Of a DNA stretch of 64,000 nucleotides, positions 52,919 through 61,196 are shown in pieces. Within the stretch, counting starts at the first letter, position 1, and each line of letters opens with the position of its first letter. Position numbers and translations under genes: made by a program. This stretch comes from Streptomyces sp. CNH099 (GTDB lineage Bacteria; Actinomycetota; Actinomycetes; Streptomycetales; Streptomycetaceae). The stretch is from positions 62,001 to 126,000 of the forward strand of contig AZWL01000007.1 in the NCBI GenBank assembly GCA_000514715.1, given 5' to 3'. The notes beneath the pieces are model-generated. The model had not been told where the DNA came from and made no database searches. It worked only from the letters and a program-made list of their open reading frames with translations.

Positions 52919-54061
52919 CTACCGTTCCGCCGCGCGCGGCTTCGGCGTCGCCTTCCGGCCGCCGCCTCCGCCCGGCTGCGGGGTGCGCGCGGGGGCGGCG
53001 ATCTCCTGCCACCACGGCGCCGCCGGCAGCGTCTCAGCCGCCGGCTCGAAGGGCTCCCCGGGGCGGGGGATCGCCGCGCGCACGCCGGCCGCGGACGCCG
53101 CGGCGGCGGTGCGTTCCGCCGGCTCCTCCCAGCGGTGCGGGGCGAGGTTGAACGTTCCCCAGTGGATGGGCAGCAGCACCCCGCCGCGCAGGTCGAGGTG
53201 GGCCCGTACGCCCTCCTCCGGGGTCATGTGGATGTCGGGCCAGAAGTCGCTGTACGCGCCGATCTGCACCATCGCCGCGTCGAACGGCCCGTGGTCGGCG
53301 CCGATGCCGGCGAAGCCGGGGAAGTAGCCGGTGTCGCCGCTGTGGAAGACCCGGTGCTCCGGGCCGCGCACGGACCAGGAGGCCCACAGCGTGCGCTGCT
53401 TGTTGCGGATGCCGCGGCCGCAGAAGTGGCGGGCGGGGGTCGCGGTGAGGGTCAGCCCCGCGACCTCGGCGGACTCGTGCCAGTCCAGCTCGGCGATGCG
53501 GTCCTGCGGTACGCCCCAGCGCTCCAGGTGGGCGCCGACGCCCAGCGGCACGGCGAACCGCACGTCGGCGGAGACCGCCCTGCGCAGGTCCCGGACCGTC
53601 GACATGTCGAGGTGGTCGTAGTGGTCGTGGGAGATCACCACCGCGTCGAGCGGGCCGAGGTCGGCCAGCGGCAGCGGCACGGGGTGGAAGCGGCGCGGGC
53701 CGGCGAAGGAGAACGGCGAGCAGCGCTCGCCGAAGACCGGGTCGAAGAGGACCCGGCGGCCGTCGATCTCGGCGAGGACGGTGGCGTGGCCGAGCCAGGT
53801 CAGGCGCAGCCCGTCGGCGGGCGGCGCGGACAGGTCGGGGCGCTGCACGGGGACGGGACCGGCGGGTGTGCGGCCGTCGCGGCGGAGCAGGGCGCGGATC
53901 ATCTCGCCGCGGGAACCGCCGCCGGACCGCGGGGTGATGGCGGCGGGGACGGGGTTGCGGAACGCGCCGGCCTCCGGGTCGTAGTTCGGCGAGCTGAGGA
54001 TCCGCGCCAGCCGGGCACCCGCCGGCTCGGCGCCGAAGGACGCGGGGCGGACTCGACGCAT
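52919..54061 (-). CDS. MBL-fold metallohydrolase (UlaG/NAPE-PLD-like)
   Basis: 380 residues. The metal motif HDHYDHLD lies near residue 148, preceded by LTWLGHATVLAEIDGRRVLFDPVFG. Later ligands appear in FHSGDTGYFPGF (Asp) and LPIHWGTFNLAPHRW (His). This arrangement is that of lactonase-like/NAPE-PLD-type beta-lactamase-fold proteins acting on phosphodiesters or lactones. ATG 54061. Basic Arg/Lys/Pro-rich tail. No signal peptide, so cytoplasmic; physiological substrate unknown. Confidence 0.9.
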   Translation of the reverse strand: MRRVRPASFGAEPAGARLARILSSPNYDPEAGAFRNPVPAAITPRSGGGSRGEMIRALLRRDGRTPAGPVPVQRPDLSAPPADGLRLTWLGHATVLAEIDGRRVLFDPVFGERCSPFSFAGPRRFHPVPLPLADLGPLDAVVISHDHYDHLDMSTVRDLRRAVSADVRFAVPLGVGAHLERWGVPQDRIAELDWHESAEVAGLTLTATPARHFCGRGIRNKQRTLWASWSVRGPEHRVFHSGDTGYFPGFAGIGADHGPFDAAMVQIGAYSDFWPDIHMTPEEGVRAHLDLRGGVLLPIHWGTFNLAPHRWEEPAERTAAAASAAGVRAAIPRPGEPFEPAAETLPAAPWWQEIAAPARTPQPGGGGGRKATPKPRAAER

Positions 54062-54168
54062 GGGCCACTCCTTGGTCTGGTGACTGTGGAGTCAACGGCG
54101 ACGGGACCGGTGATGTTCCGGAGCGCCGGATTCAGCCGGCCGTACGGTGTACGCCCCGGGCGAACGGT

Positions 54169-54498
54169 CTACGCCCCGCCCTCCGACGCCGCCCCGGCCT
54201 CCGGCTCCGTCCCGGCCCCCGGCGCCGCACCGCCCTCCGGCGCCGCACCGGCCTCCGGCACCGCACCCGGCTCCGCGCCGGGGCCGAGCCCGCCCTGCCG
54301 GTCGGCGGCGACCGCCGCGCCGTGCTCCTCCGCCAGGTGTTCCTCGGCCTTCAGCCAGGGCAGGAACTGCGCGGACCGGCTCCACTCGCAGCTGCCGCAC
54401 TCCAGCCGCCGCCTGGCCCCCGCCCCCGTGACCCGCACGGTGTGCTCCGCTCCCGCCGGATCGGTGCCTGTGACCCGGCTGTTCGCCATCGCGTGCAT
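54169..54498 (-). CDS. Small protein with C2H2-like zinc-binding motif
   Basis: 109 residues; ATG 54498 has GGGGAGG 5 bases upstream. After a short N-terminus (NSRVTGTDPAGAEHTVRVTG) comes LECGSCEWSRSAQFLPW and EEHLAEEH, i.e. C-x2-C-x16-H-x4-H, suggesting a single zinc finger-like site. The C-terminal 45 residues are a low-complexity Gly/Ala/Glu/Pro tail with repeated EAGA/EGGA units. Not recognised as a named family. It could bind nucleic acid or act as a small zinc protein. It lies between the MBL hydrolase and glyS, 10 kb or less from the zinc-uptake genes. Confidence 0.72.
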   Translation of the reverse strand: MHAMANSRVTGTDPAGAEHTVRVTGAGARRRLECGSCEWSRSAQFLPWLKAEEHLAEEHGAAVAADRQGGLGPGAEPGAVPEAGAAPEGGAAPGAGTEPEAGAASEGGA

Positions 54499-54621
54499 CC
54501 ACGCCTCCCCTGGTCGACCTCGACGTCGGCGACGCCGTAGCCCGCAGCAAGGCATCGTCCGGTCGCTGTGTCAATCCCTTCTCATCCCCCGCCCCCCGCA
54601 CCTCATGCCCGCGCCGGACGC

Positions 54622-54664
54622 ACGGCGCCCCCGGCACCGCGGAGCGCGGTGCCGGGGGCGCCGT
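54622..54664 (-). terminator. Very strong hairpin after glyS
   Basis: A 20-bp perfect stem (54622-54641 with 54645-54664, loop GAG) lies 23 bases past the glyS stop on the minus strand. Confidence 0.9.
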
Positions 54665-54686
54665 CGTACGTACCGGCTAGCCGGGG

Positions 54687-56069
54687 TCAGCAGCCGAGGA
54701 GGCGGCCCGCGAGGTAGCTCTCGACCTGGTCGAGGGAGACGCGCTCCTGCTTCATGGTGTCGCGCTCGCGCACGGTGACGGCGTTGTCGTCGAGGGTGTC
54801 GAAGTCGACGGTGATGCAGTAGGGCGTGCCGATCTCGTCCTGGCGGCGGTAGCGGCGGCCGATGGCGCCGGCGTCGTCGAACTCGATGTTCCAGTGGCCG
54901 CGGAGGTCGGCGGCGAGCCCCTTGGCCTTGGGGGAGAGTTCGGGGTTGCGGGAGAGCGGGAGGACCGCGGCCTTGACGGGGGCGAGGCGGGGGTCGAGGC
55001 GCATGACCGTGCGCTTCTCCATCTTGCCCTTGGCGTTGGGGGCCTCGTCCTCGACGTAGGCGTCGAGCATGAAGGCGAGCATGGTGCGGCCGACGCCTGC
55101 GGCGGGCTCGATGACGTACGGCGTCCAGCGCTCGCCGGCCTCCTGGTCGAAGAAGGAGAGGTCCTGGCCGGAGGCGGCGGAGTGGGCCTTGAGGTCGAAG
55201 TCCGTGCGGTTGGCGATGCCCTCCAGCTCGCCCCACTGGGAGCCGGCGAAGTCGAAGCGGTACTCGATGTCGACGGTGCGCTTGGCGTAGTGGGAGAGCT
55301 TGTCCTTGGGGTGCTCGAACCAGCGGAGGTTGGCCTCCTGCAGGCCGAGGCCGGTGTACCAGTTCCAGCGCTGCTGCATCCAGTACTCGTGCCAGCTCTC
55401 GTCCTCGCCGGGCCGGACGAAGAACTCCATCTCCATCTGCTCGAACTCGCGGGTGCGGAAGATGAAGTTGCCGGGGGTGATCTCGTTGCGGAAGGACTTG
55501 CCGGTCTGGGCGATGCCGAACGGCGGCTTCTTCCGCGAGGAGGTCTGGACCTGCATGAAGTTCGTGAAGATGCCCTGGGCGGTCTCGGGGCGCAGGAAGG
55601 TCTCGGAACCCGCGTCCTGGGTGGGGCCGAGGTGGGTGGAGAGCAGGCCGGAGAACTGCTTGGGCTCGGTGAAGCCGCCCTTGTTGCCGCAGTGGGGGCA
55701 GTTGATGTCGGCGAGGCCGCCGGCGGGCGGGCGGCCGTGCTTGGCCTCGTACGCCTCTTCGAGGTGGTCGGCGCGGAAGCGCTTGTGGCACGACGTGCAC
55801 TCGGTGAGGGGGTCGGTGAAGGTGGCGACGTGGCCGGACGCCTCCCAGACCTCGCGGGCGAGGATGACGGAGGAGTCGAGGCCGACGACGTCGTCGCGGG
55901 AGGTGACCATGTTGCGCCACCACTGGCGCTTGATGTTCTCCTTGAGCTCTACGCCGAGAGGGCCGTAGTCCCAGGCGGCGCGCTGGCCGCCGTAGATCTC
56001 GCTGCACGGGTAGACGAAGCCACGGCGCTTGCTCAGGCTGACGATGGTGTCGATCTTGTCGGCGGCCAC
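54687..56069 (-). CDS. glyS: Glycyl-tRNA synthetase (single-chain class II)
   Basis: 460 residues, the alpha2-type GlyRS. Class II motifs are visible: [13 protein letters not shown] (motif 2 region), [33 protein letters not shown], and [21 protein letters not shown] (motif 3) with the C-terminal anticodon-binding domain ending LAGRLLGC. A CxxC...CxxC pair ([14 protein letters not shown]) marks the N-terminal zinc-like insertion. GTG start at 56069. It diverges from znuA. Confidence 0.96.
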   Translation of the reverse strand: MAADKIDTIVSLSKRRGFVYPCSEIYGGQRAAWDYGPLGVELKENIKRQWWRNMVTSRDDVVGLDSSVILAREVWEASGHVATFTDPLTECTSCHKRFRADHLEEAYEAKHGRPPAGGLADINCPHCGNKGGFTEPKQFSGLLSTHLGPTQDAGSETFLRPETAQGIFTNFMQVQTSSRKKPPFGIAQTGKSFRNEITPGNFIFRTREFEQMEMEFFVRPGEDESWHEYWMQQRWNWYTGLGLQEANLRWFEHPKDKLSHYAKRTVDIEYRFDFAGSQWGELEGIANRTDFDLKAHSAASGQDLSFFDQEAGERWTPYVIEPAAGVGRTMLAFMLDAYVEDEAPNAKGKMEKRTVMRLDPRLAPVKAAVLPLSRNPELSPKAKGLAADLRGHWNIEFDDAGAIGRRYRRQDEIGTPYCITVDFDTLDDNAVTVRERDTMKQERVSLDQVESYLAGRLLGC

Positions 56070-56158
56070 GGTGCTCTCTTCATTACGACGACGAAGCGGT
56101 GCTCCAGGTTACCGGCGGCGGTGCCCTCCGTTTCAAATCGGGGGCGCCGCGGAATTTT

Positions 56159-56188
56159 TTGACAATCGTTTCCATCTTTGCTGAAAAT
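56159..56188 (+). promoter_or_regulatory. znuA promoter predicting a leaderless transcript
   Basis: Consensus -35 TTGACA (56159-56164), 18 bp, -10-like GAAAAT (56183-56188). The expected start of transcription, about seven bases on, falls on the A of ATG 56196. No ribosome site precedes that ATG. Confidence 0.55.
56160..56174 (+). promoter_or_regulatory. Upstream Zur-box-like site
   Basis: TGACAATCGTTTCCA matches the Streptomyces Zur consensus TGAAAATGATTTTCA at 11 of 15 positions and overlaps the -35 of znuA. It lies 22 bp, two helical turns, upstream of the second site. Confidence 0.5.
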
Positions 56189-56196
56189 GAGTGTCA
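56182..56196 (+). promoter_or_regulatory. Zur-box at the znuA -10/start codon
   Basis: TGAAAATGAGTGTCA matches the consensus TGAAAATGATTTTCA at 12 of 15 positions, with the first nine bases identical. It spans the -10 and reaches the first base of the znuA ATG, so Zur binding would block transcription start. Confidence 0.75.
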
Positions 56197-57263
56197 TGAG
56201 AGCTAGCCGCCGGTCCATATCCGGCCTCACCCCGGCCGCCGCGGCGGCGCTGTCCGCCGCCGCCGTCCTGACCCTGTCCGCCTGCGGCGACGGGGACACG
56301 GGGACGACGACGGAGGACGGCAAGCTGCGGGTGACGACGTCGTTCTACCCCATGCAGTTCCTCGCCGAGGAGATAGGCGGGCGGCACGCTGAGGTCGACA
56401 CGCTGACGAAGCCGGGGACGGAGCCCCACGACCTGGAGCTGAGCCCGCGGCAGACGGGCGACCTGGCGGACGCGGGGCTGATCGTCTACCTGAAGGACAT
56501 GCAGCCGGCCGTGGACGAGGCCATCGAGCAGTCCGGCGCGGAGCACGTCGTGGAGGCGTCGGAGTTCACCACGCTGGAGAAGCACGGCGATCGGGAAGAC
56601 GGCCACGACCACGGCGACGAGGGCGACGAGCACGCGGAAGACGGGCACGCGGACGAGCACGCGGAAGACGAGCACGCGGACGAGCACGCCGAAGAGGAAG
56701 CCGACGGGGGTCACGAAGGCCACGACCACGGCGGCGAGGACGGCGCCGACCCGCACATCTGGCTGGACCCCGTGCGCTACGCGGAGGTCGCCGAGGGCGT
56801 CGGCAAGGCGATGGCGAAGGCCGACCCGGACCACGCGGCCGCGTACAAGAAGAACGCCGCCGAGCTGGCGGACCGGCTGCACAAGCTGGACGCCGCGTTC
56901 GCCGCCGGGCTGGAGAACCGGCGTACGGACACCTTCATCACCACCCACGCCGCCTTCGGGTACATCGCCGACCGCTACGGCCTCGTCCAGGAGTCGATCA
57001 AGGGGGTGAGCCCGGAGTCGGAGCCGAGCGCCGCCCGGATGCAGCAGCTCCAGGACATCGCCGAGGACGACGGCGTGACGACGGTGTTCTTCGAGACGTT
57101 GGTCAGCGACAAGACGGCACGTACGCTCGCGGATGACCTCGGCCTGGAGACGGACGTGCTCGACCCGATCGAGGGCGTGACCGACAAGTCGAAGGGTGAC
57201 GACTACTTCGAGATCATGGATGCGAACCTCGCGGCGCTGCAGAAGGCGCTGGGCGCGCAATGA
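56196..57263 (+). CDS. znuA: Zinc ABC transporter substrate-binding lipoprotein
   Basis: 355 residues. A lipoprotein signal (RASRRSISGLTPAAAAALSA) ends in lipobox LTLSAC, so the protein is membrane-anchored outside. The cluster 9 fold shows VTTSFYPMQFLAEEIGG, PHDLELSPRQ (His ligand), a His/Asp/Glu-rich loop at about 130-187, ADPHIWLDPVRY (His), FITTHAAFGYIADRYGL (His) and TVFFETLVS (Glu). The charged loop contains repeated DEHAE units and is the zinc-scavenging feature of ZnuA. ATG 56196 is chosen from the promoter; ATG 56187 or TTG 56178 are alternatives. Confidence 0.93.
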   Translation: MRASRRSISGLTPAAAAALSAAAVLTLSACGDGDTGTTTEDGKLRVTTSFYPMQFLAEEIGGRHAEVDTLTKPGTEPHDLELSPRQTGDLADAGLIVYLKDMQPAVDEAIEQSGAEHVVEASEFTTLEKHGDREDGHDHGDEGDEHAEDGHADEHAEDEHADEHAEEEADGGHEGHDHGGEDGADPHIWLDPVRYAEVAEGVGKAMAKADPDHAAAYKKNAAELADRLHKLDAAFAAGLENRRTDTFITTHAAFGYIADRYGLVQESIKGVSPESEPSAARMQQLQDIAEDDGVTTVFFETLVSDKTARTLADDLGLETDVLDPIEGVTDKSKGDDYFEIMDANLAALQKALGAQ

Positions 57264-57276
57264 CCGAGGGCGCGCG

Positions 57277-58080
57277 ATGACCGGGGTCGCTGCGGACGGA
57301 GCGGGTGTGACGGAGCCGGTGGTGGACCTGAGCGGCGCGACCGCCTCCCTGGGCGGGCGCGCGGTCCTCGGCGGCATCGACCTCACGGTCGCCCGCGGCG
57401 AGGTCGTGGCGCTGCTGGGGGCGAACGGCTCGGGGAAGTCGACGACGGTACGGGCCGTGGTCGGCCGGGTGCCGCTGACGTCCGGCGGGCTGGAGCTGTT
57501 CGGCACGCCGATCGCGCGGTTCCGGCAGTGGCGGCGCATCGGATACGTACCGCAGCGCTCGACGGCGGCGTCGGGGGTGCCCGCGTCGGTGCGCGAGGTG
57601 GTGTCGTCGGGGCGCCTGTCCCGCTCGCGGCTGCGCCCGCTGCGGCGCGCCGACCGGGCGGCGGTCGAGCGTGCGCTGCAGGTCGTGGGGCTGGCGGACC
57701 GGGCGAAGGAGTCGGTGAACCGGCTGTCCGGCGGACAGCACCAGCGGGTGCTGATCGCGCGGGCGCTGGCGGCCGAGCCGGAGCTGCTGATCATGGACGA
57801 GCCGCTGGGCGGGGTGGACCTGCCGAGCCAGCGGATCCTGGCCGAGGCGCTGCGCACCCAGGTGGCCGGGGGCGCGTCGGTGCTGCTGGTGCTGCACGAG
57901 CTGGGGCCGCTGCAGCCGCTGATCGACCGCACGTTCGTGCTCAGCGACGGCCTGGTGGCCCGGGAGTACGGGCGCGGGGAGGCCGACGCGGCGGCCCGGG
58001 TCCACGACCTGGCGTGCCACCCGCACCCGGGCGCGGCGGGCGAGCCGGCCGAGACGGACAGGACCGGGCTGCTGACATGA
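57277..58080 (+). CDS. znuC: Zinc ABC transporter ATP-binding protein
   Basis: 267 residues; ATG with GAGGG 6 bases upstream. Walker A GANGSGKST at about 48-56, Q-loop YVPQRS, signature LSGGQHQRV near 151, Walker B LLIMDEPLGGVD, and LHELGPL (H-loop). It powers zinc import with znuA and znuB. It starts 13 bp after znuA, and its stop overlaps the znuB ATG. Confidence 0.95.
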   Translation: MTGVAADGAGVTEPVVDLSGATASLGGRAVLGGIDLTVARGEVVALLGANGSGKSTTVRAVVGRVPLTSGGLELFGTPIARFRQWRRIGYVPQRSTAASGVPASVREVVSSGRLSRSRLRPLRRADRAAVERALQVVGLADRAKESVNRLSGGQHQRVLIARALAAEPELLIMDEPLGGVDLPSQRILAEALRTQVAGGASVLLVLHELGPLQPLIDRTFVLSDGLVAREYGRGEADAAARVHDLACHPHPGAAGEPAETDRTGLLT

Positions 58081-58979
58081 CACTGGAGTTTCTGGAGCCG
58101 GCCTTCATGCAGCGGGCGCTGCTCGCGGCGCTGCTGGTGGGGATCGCGGCGCCCGCGGTGGGTATCTACCTGGTGCAGCGCCGCCAGGCGATCATGGGCG
58201 ACGGCATCGGCCACGTGGCGCTGACGGGCGTCGCGCTGGGCTTCCTGCTGAACACCAGCCCGGTGTGGACGGCGGTGCTGGTGGCCGCGGCCGGCGCGGT
58301 GGCGATGGAGCTGATCCGCTCGTACGGCCGGACGCGCGGCGACCTGGCGCTGGCGATGCTCTTCTACGGGGGCATGGCCGGGGGCGTGCTGCTGATCAAC
58401 CTGGCGCCGAACGGTTCGACGGCCAACCTGACCACGTACCTCTTCGGGTCGGTGACGACGGTGTCGGACTCCGACGTGGTGGCGATCGTGTGGCTGTCGG
58501 CGTTCGTGCTGCTGGTGACCCTGGGGCTGCGGCGGCAGTTCTTCGCGATCTGCCAGGACGAGGAGTTCGCGAAGGTCACCGGGCTGCCGGTGCGGGCGCT
58601 GAACCTGCTGCTGGCGGTGACGGCGGCCGTGACCGTCACGGTCGCCATGCGCGTGGTGGGGCTGCTGCTGGTCAGCGCGCTGATGGTGATCCCGGTGGCG
58701 GCGGCGCAGCAGGCGACGCGCGCGTTCGCGGCGACGCTGGCGGTGGCGGTGGCGATGGGCGTGGTGACGACGCTGTCGGGCACCGTGTTCTCGTACTACG
58801 TGGACGTGCCCCCGGGAGCGACCATCGTCCTGTTTGCACTGGGCCTGTTTCTGCTGGTCACGGCGTTGGCCGTGCCGCTGGCGCGGCTGCGGTCCCGGGC
58901 CGGGGACGAGCCCGGCGGCGGGTCCGGCAGGACGGCGGCGGAGCCGGTCCGGGCCCCCGCGGGCAGGGGGCCGCGGTGA
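58077..58979 (+). CDS. znuB: Zinc ABC transporter permease
   Basis: 300 residues, about eight to nine hydrophobic helices of the ABC-3 family. Landmark segments: MQRALLAALLVGIAAPAVGIYLVQRRQAIMGDGIGHVALTG split over helices 1-2 and the coupling region GLPVRALNLLLAVTAAVTVTVAMRVVG, LLVSALMVIPVAAA. Hydrophilic Arg/Gly/Pro-rich C-terminal tail. ATGA overlap with znuC. Order znuA-znuC-znuB is that of Streptomyces. Confidence 0.94.
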   Translation: MTLEFLEPAFMQRALLAALLVGIAAPAVGIYLVQRRQAIMGDGIGHVALTGVALGFLLNTSPVWTAVLVAAAGAVAMELIRSYGRTRGDLALAMLFYGGMAGGVLLINLAPNGSTANLTTYLFGSVTTVSDSDVVAIVWLSAFVLLVTLGLRRQFFAICQDEEFAKVTGLPVRALNLLLAVTAAVTVTVAMRVVGLLLVSALMVIPVAAAQQATRAFAATLAVAVAMGVVTTLSGTVFSYYVDVPPGATIVLFALGLFLLVTALAVPLARLRSRAGDEPGGGSGRTAAEPVRAPAGRGPR

Positions 58980-59077
58980 GGACGGCTGCCGCGCCCGTGC
59001 CCGTTCCCGGCGGTGCTGCTGGCACAATGGCGGCTCGTGGGGCGGACAGGGCTTCGAGCGAGCAGCAGGAGGCAAGG

Positions 59078-59497
59078 GTGACGACCGCAGGTCCCCCGGT
59101 ACGCGGCCGGTCGACGCGGCAGCGCGCGGCGGTGGCCGCGGCGCTCGCGGAGGTCGACGAGTTCCGGAGTGCCCAGGAGCTGCACGACATGCTGCGGCAC
59201 CGCGGCGAGTCCGTGGGGCTGACGACCGTGTACCGCACGCTCCAGTCGCTGGCGGACGCGGGCGACGTCGACGTGCTGCGCACCACGGAGGGCGAGGCGG
59301 TGTACCGCCGCTGCAGCACCGGTGAGCACCACCACCACCTGGTGTGCCGGGTGTGCGGCAAGGCGGTGGAGGTCGACGGCCCGGCGGTGGAGCGCTGGGC
59401 GGAGTCGATCGCGGCGGAACACGGCTTCGTGGACGTGGCGCACACGGTGGAGGTCTTCGGCACGTGCGCGGACTGCGCCGCGGAGGCCCGGGGCTGA
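59078..59497 (+). CDS. zur: Zinc uptake regulator (Fur family)
   Basis: 139 residues; GTG 59078 with AGGAGG about 6 bases upstream. An in-frame ATG at 59027 lacks a ribosome site. N-terminal winged helix TRQRAAVAAALAEVDEFRSAQELHDML and GLTTVYRTLQSLADAG. Metal region EHHHHLVCRVCGKAVEV and FGTCADC give the two CxxC pairs of the structural zinc site plus histidines for sensing. It should repress znuA through the sites at 56160-56196 when zinc is sufficient. Confidence 0.95.
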   Translation: MTTAGPPVRGRSTRQRAAVAAALAEVDEFRSAQELHDMLRHRGESVGLTTVYRTLQSLADAGDVDVLRTTEGEAVYRRCSTGEHHHHLVCRVCGKAVEVDGPAVERWAESIAAEHGFVDVAHTVEVFGTCADCAAEARG

Positions 59498-59574
59498 CCC
59501 GTCGAGTCTGACCACGCCGGGCCACCCGCGGGCCCGCCCCGCGATGCCCCGGACCCGTCCGGCCGCACCGCCCG

Positions 59575-59910
59575 CTACGCGGGCCCGCGCTTCACCGAGG
59601 CCCGGTGCGCGCGATCCGCGATCTCCCGAAGCCTCGCGTCGAAGACGACGCCGGGATCTTCGGTGACCGAGGCGAGCGCCACCATGCTCGTCGCGATCAC
59701 GTCGCACAGTTCCTTGCAGACATCGTCGGCCGTATGGGTCCTCCCCTTTCGCGGGTTCGTGCCGAGCAGCCCGTGCACGGCTTCGGCGACCTCGCCGAAC
59801 TCTTCCCCGATCTTGAGGATGCGCAGCAGCCGCGCGGTCTGCCCCGTGACGGGACTCTCCTCGTCGAGCCACTCGCAGAGCGCCTCGATCGTTTCCCAGG
59901 TGTCGTTCAT
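59575..59910 (-). CDS. MazG-like nucleotide pyrophosphohydrolase-family protein
   Basis: 111 residues. The MazG-type helical pattern is ILKIGEEFGEVAEAVHGLLG (EExxE-like acidic helix) followed later by DDVCKELCDVIATSMVALASV (E..D metal ligands). Such small MazG-like proteins cleave non-canonical or surplus NTPs. The ATG overlaps the stop of the truncated-looking radical SAM gene as ATGA. Last gene of the accessory minus-strand block, convergent with zur. Confidence 0.85.
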   Translation of the reverse strand: MNDTWETIEALCEWLDEESPVTGQTARLLRILKIGEEFGEVAEAVHGLLGTNPRKGRTHTADDVCKELCDVIATSMVALASVTEDPGVVFDARLREIADRAHRASVKRGPA

Positions 59911-60428
59911 TGCGTCCTCGCGAGGGGGTTCAGAAAAGGGATGCCGGCGCGGGCGAACCGCTTCACCGTCTCCACGGTCTCGTCGAACCCTTCCGGCCGG
60001 CCGCGGAAGCGGCCGTGCGAGTCGGCCGAGAATCCGTCCAGGCTCACGTTCATATGGGCGCCCAGTTCACTCAGTTCGCTGATCTGCTCGTCGCTGACCA
60101 GGGTGGCGTTCGTGCACACCCCGACGTCCATCCCCGCCTTGCGGAAGGCGCGGGCGATGTCGAGCAGGTCGCGGTGCATGAACGGCTCGCCGCCGGTGAG
60201 CGTCACCTTGGTCACGCGGGCGTCGGCCAGTTGGGGAATCAAGCGCTTCCGGATCTGCTCCAGCGGCATGTAGTCGCCACGCGGGGTCGCCGAGACGAAG
60301 CAGTGCGCGCACTTCTCGTTGCAGGGCTCAGCGATCTGGATAAGAGCTTTGCGGAAGGGATGGTCGACGGTCGTGCGGAAGTAGCACGAGGCGGCCTGGT
60401 CAGCGGTGCGGATCGGACGTGCAGTCAT
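59907..60428 (-). CDS. Short radical SAM protein, probably C-terminally truncated
   Basis: 173 residues; ATG 60428 has GGAGG 5 bases upstream. The cluster motif CNEKCAHC (C-x3-C-x2-C) is near residue 40, TLTGGEPFMHRDLLDIARAF is the GGE SAM-contact motif, and MDVGVCTNATLVSDEQ and AHMNVSLDGFSADSHGRFRG continue the barrel. The protein stops after RFARAGIPFLNPLARTQ, about half the usual 330-400 residues and without a SPASM or C-terminal domain. Either a minimal enzyme or a truncation rescued by coupling to the MazG-like gene. Neighbouring short peptides make a peptide substrate thinkable. Confidence 0.8.
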   Translation of the reverse strand: MTARPIRTADQAASCYFRTTVDHPFRKALIQIAEPCNEKCAHCFVSATPRGDYMPLEQIRKRLIPQLADARVTKVTLTGGEPFMHRDLLDIARAFRKAGMDVGVCTNATLVSDEQISELSELGAHMNVSLDGFSADSHGRFRGRPEGFDETVETVKRFARAGIPFLNPLARTQ

Positions 60429-60623
60429 CGCTGCCTCCATCGTCGCGGGTGGACAGGGGCGGTGTCCTGCCCGTCTCGGGGACGAGGCAGGACGCGGGTG
60501 GTTGAGTGGGTGGTGCCGGCGGCGCGCACAGGCCTGGCCCCGGGCCGGACGACGGGGTCGGCGTCGGTGCGGCCCCCCGCGCCCTCGACCTGTGGCGCAC
60601 CTGTACGGCCGCGGGAAGTCGGT

Positions 60624-60713
60624 TCAGTCCACCGAAGCGATCCCGGCGGCGAGGATGACGAGAACGCCGATGAGGATGCCGACGTAGATCAGCTCGGCAA
60701 AGCGCCCGTTCAC
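60624..60713 (-). CDS. 29-residue membrane peptide
   Basis: GTG 60713 overlaps the HATPase stop as GTGA, so it is translationally coupled. The peptide is MNGRFAELIYVGILIGVLVI followed by LAAGIASVD: a short polar N-terminus, one hydrophobic helix of about 18 residues and an acidic end. Too short for standard gene finders, but the composition contrasts sharply with random high-GC frames. It could be a small membrane regulator or a peptide processed by the downstream radical SAM protein. Neither is shown. Confidence 0.65.
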   Translation of the reverse strand: MNGRFAELIYVGILIGVLVILAAGIASVD

Positions 60714-61141
60714 GAGTCCTCTACAGGAACGTCGAGGTCCGCCCAAACGCGCTTGCCCCACGGAAGTGGGTCGGCTCCCCATGCCGAGGAGAACCCGGCG
60801 ACCGTGGCCAGGCCGCGACCGGATTCGTCGTCCGCGGTGGCGTCGACGAGCGTCGGCATGGTCCGGGAGAAGTCGACGACCGCGACCCTGACGCGCCGAG
60901 GTCCGACCCGTGACACCCGGACGACCACGGCTGCCAGACGCGCGTGCCGCACCGTGTTCGTCACCAGTTCGCTGACGACGAGGCTCACCGCCTGGTCTCC
61001 GGCCTCCAGCGACCAGGCGCGCAGTGAGGCGGATGCCAGCCTGCGTGCCCTGGCCACCGACATCTCGGTGCGTGGCAAGGTCTCGCAGCAGCTTGGTGCC
61101 CCACCGCCTGGGAGCGGGCCGAACACCTCGGGCGGAGGCAT
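60710..61141 (-). CDS. ATP-binding protein, anti-sigma-like (HATPase_c)
   Basis: About 143 residues. GHKL motifs: LVVSELVTNTVRHA (N box), VAVVDFSRTMP (G1-like) and DDESGRGLATVAGFSSAWG (G2). The ATG at 61141 is a best guess; the GTG directly before it and longer frames are open. It lies between a 71-aa protein and the XRE/TPR regulator upstream and a 29-aa peptide downstream, the XRE-HATPase neighbourhood common in Streptomyces. Confidence 0.82.
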   Translation of the reverse strand: MPPPEVFGPLPGGGAPSCCETLPRTEMSVARARRLASASLRAWSLEAGDQAVSLVVSELVTNTVRHARLAAVVVRVSRVGPRRVRVAVVDFSRTMPTLVDATADDESGRGLATVAGFSSAWGADPLPWGKRVWADLDVPVEDS

Positions 61142-61196
61142 CACGGACTCGTTCCAAGTGGTTCCGTCCGGAGCATCGTCCTCGTGGGGGTGGAGG

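Noticed and set aside
60400..60600. 66-aa Pro/Cys-containing minus-strand ORF as a precursor peptide for the radical SAM enzyme
   Set aside because: It overlaps the radical SAM start, has no ribosome site, and its Pro/Arg/Thr-rich composition is what random high-GC frames give.
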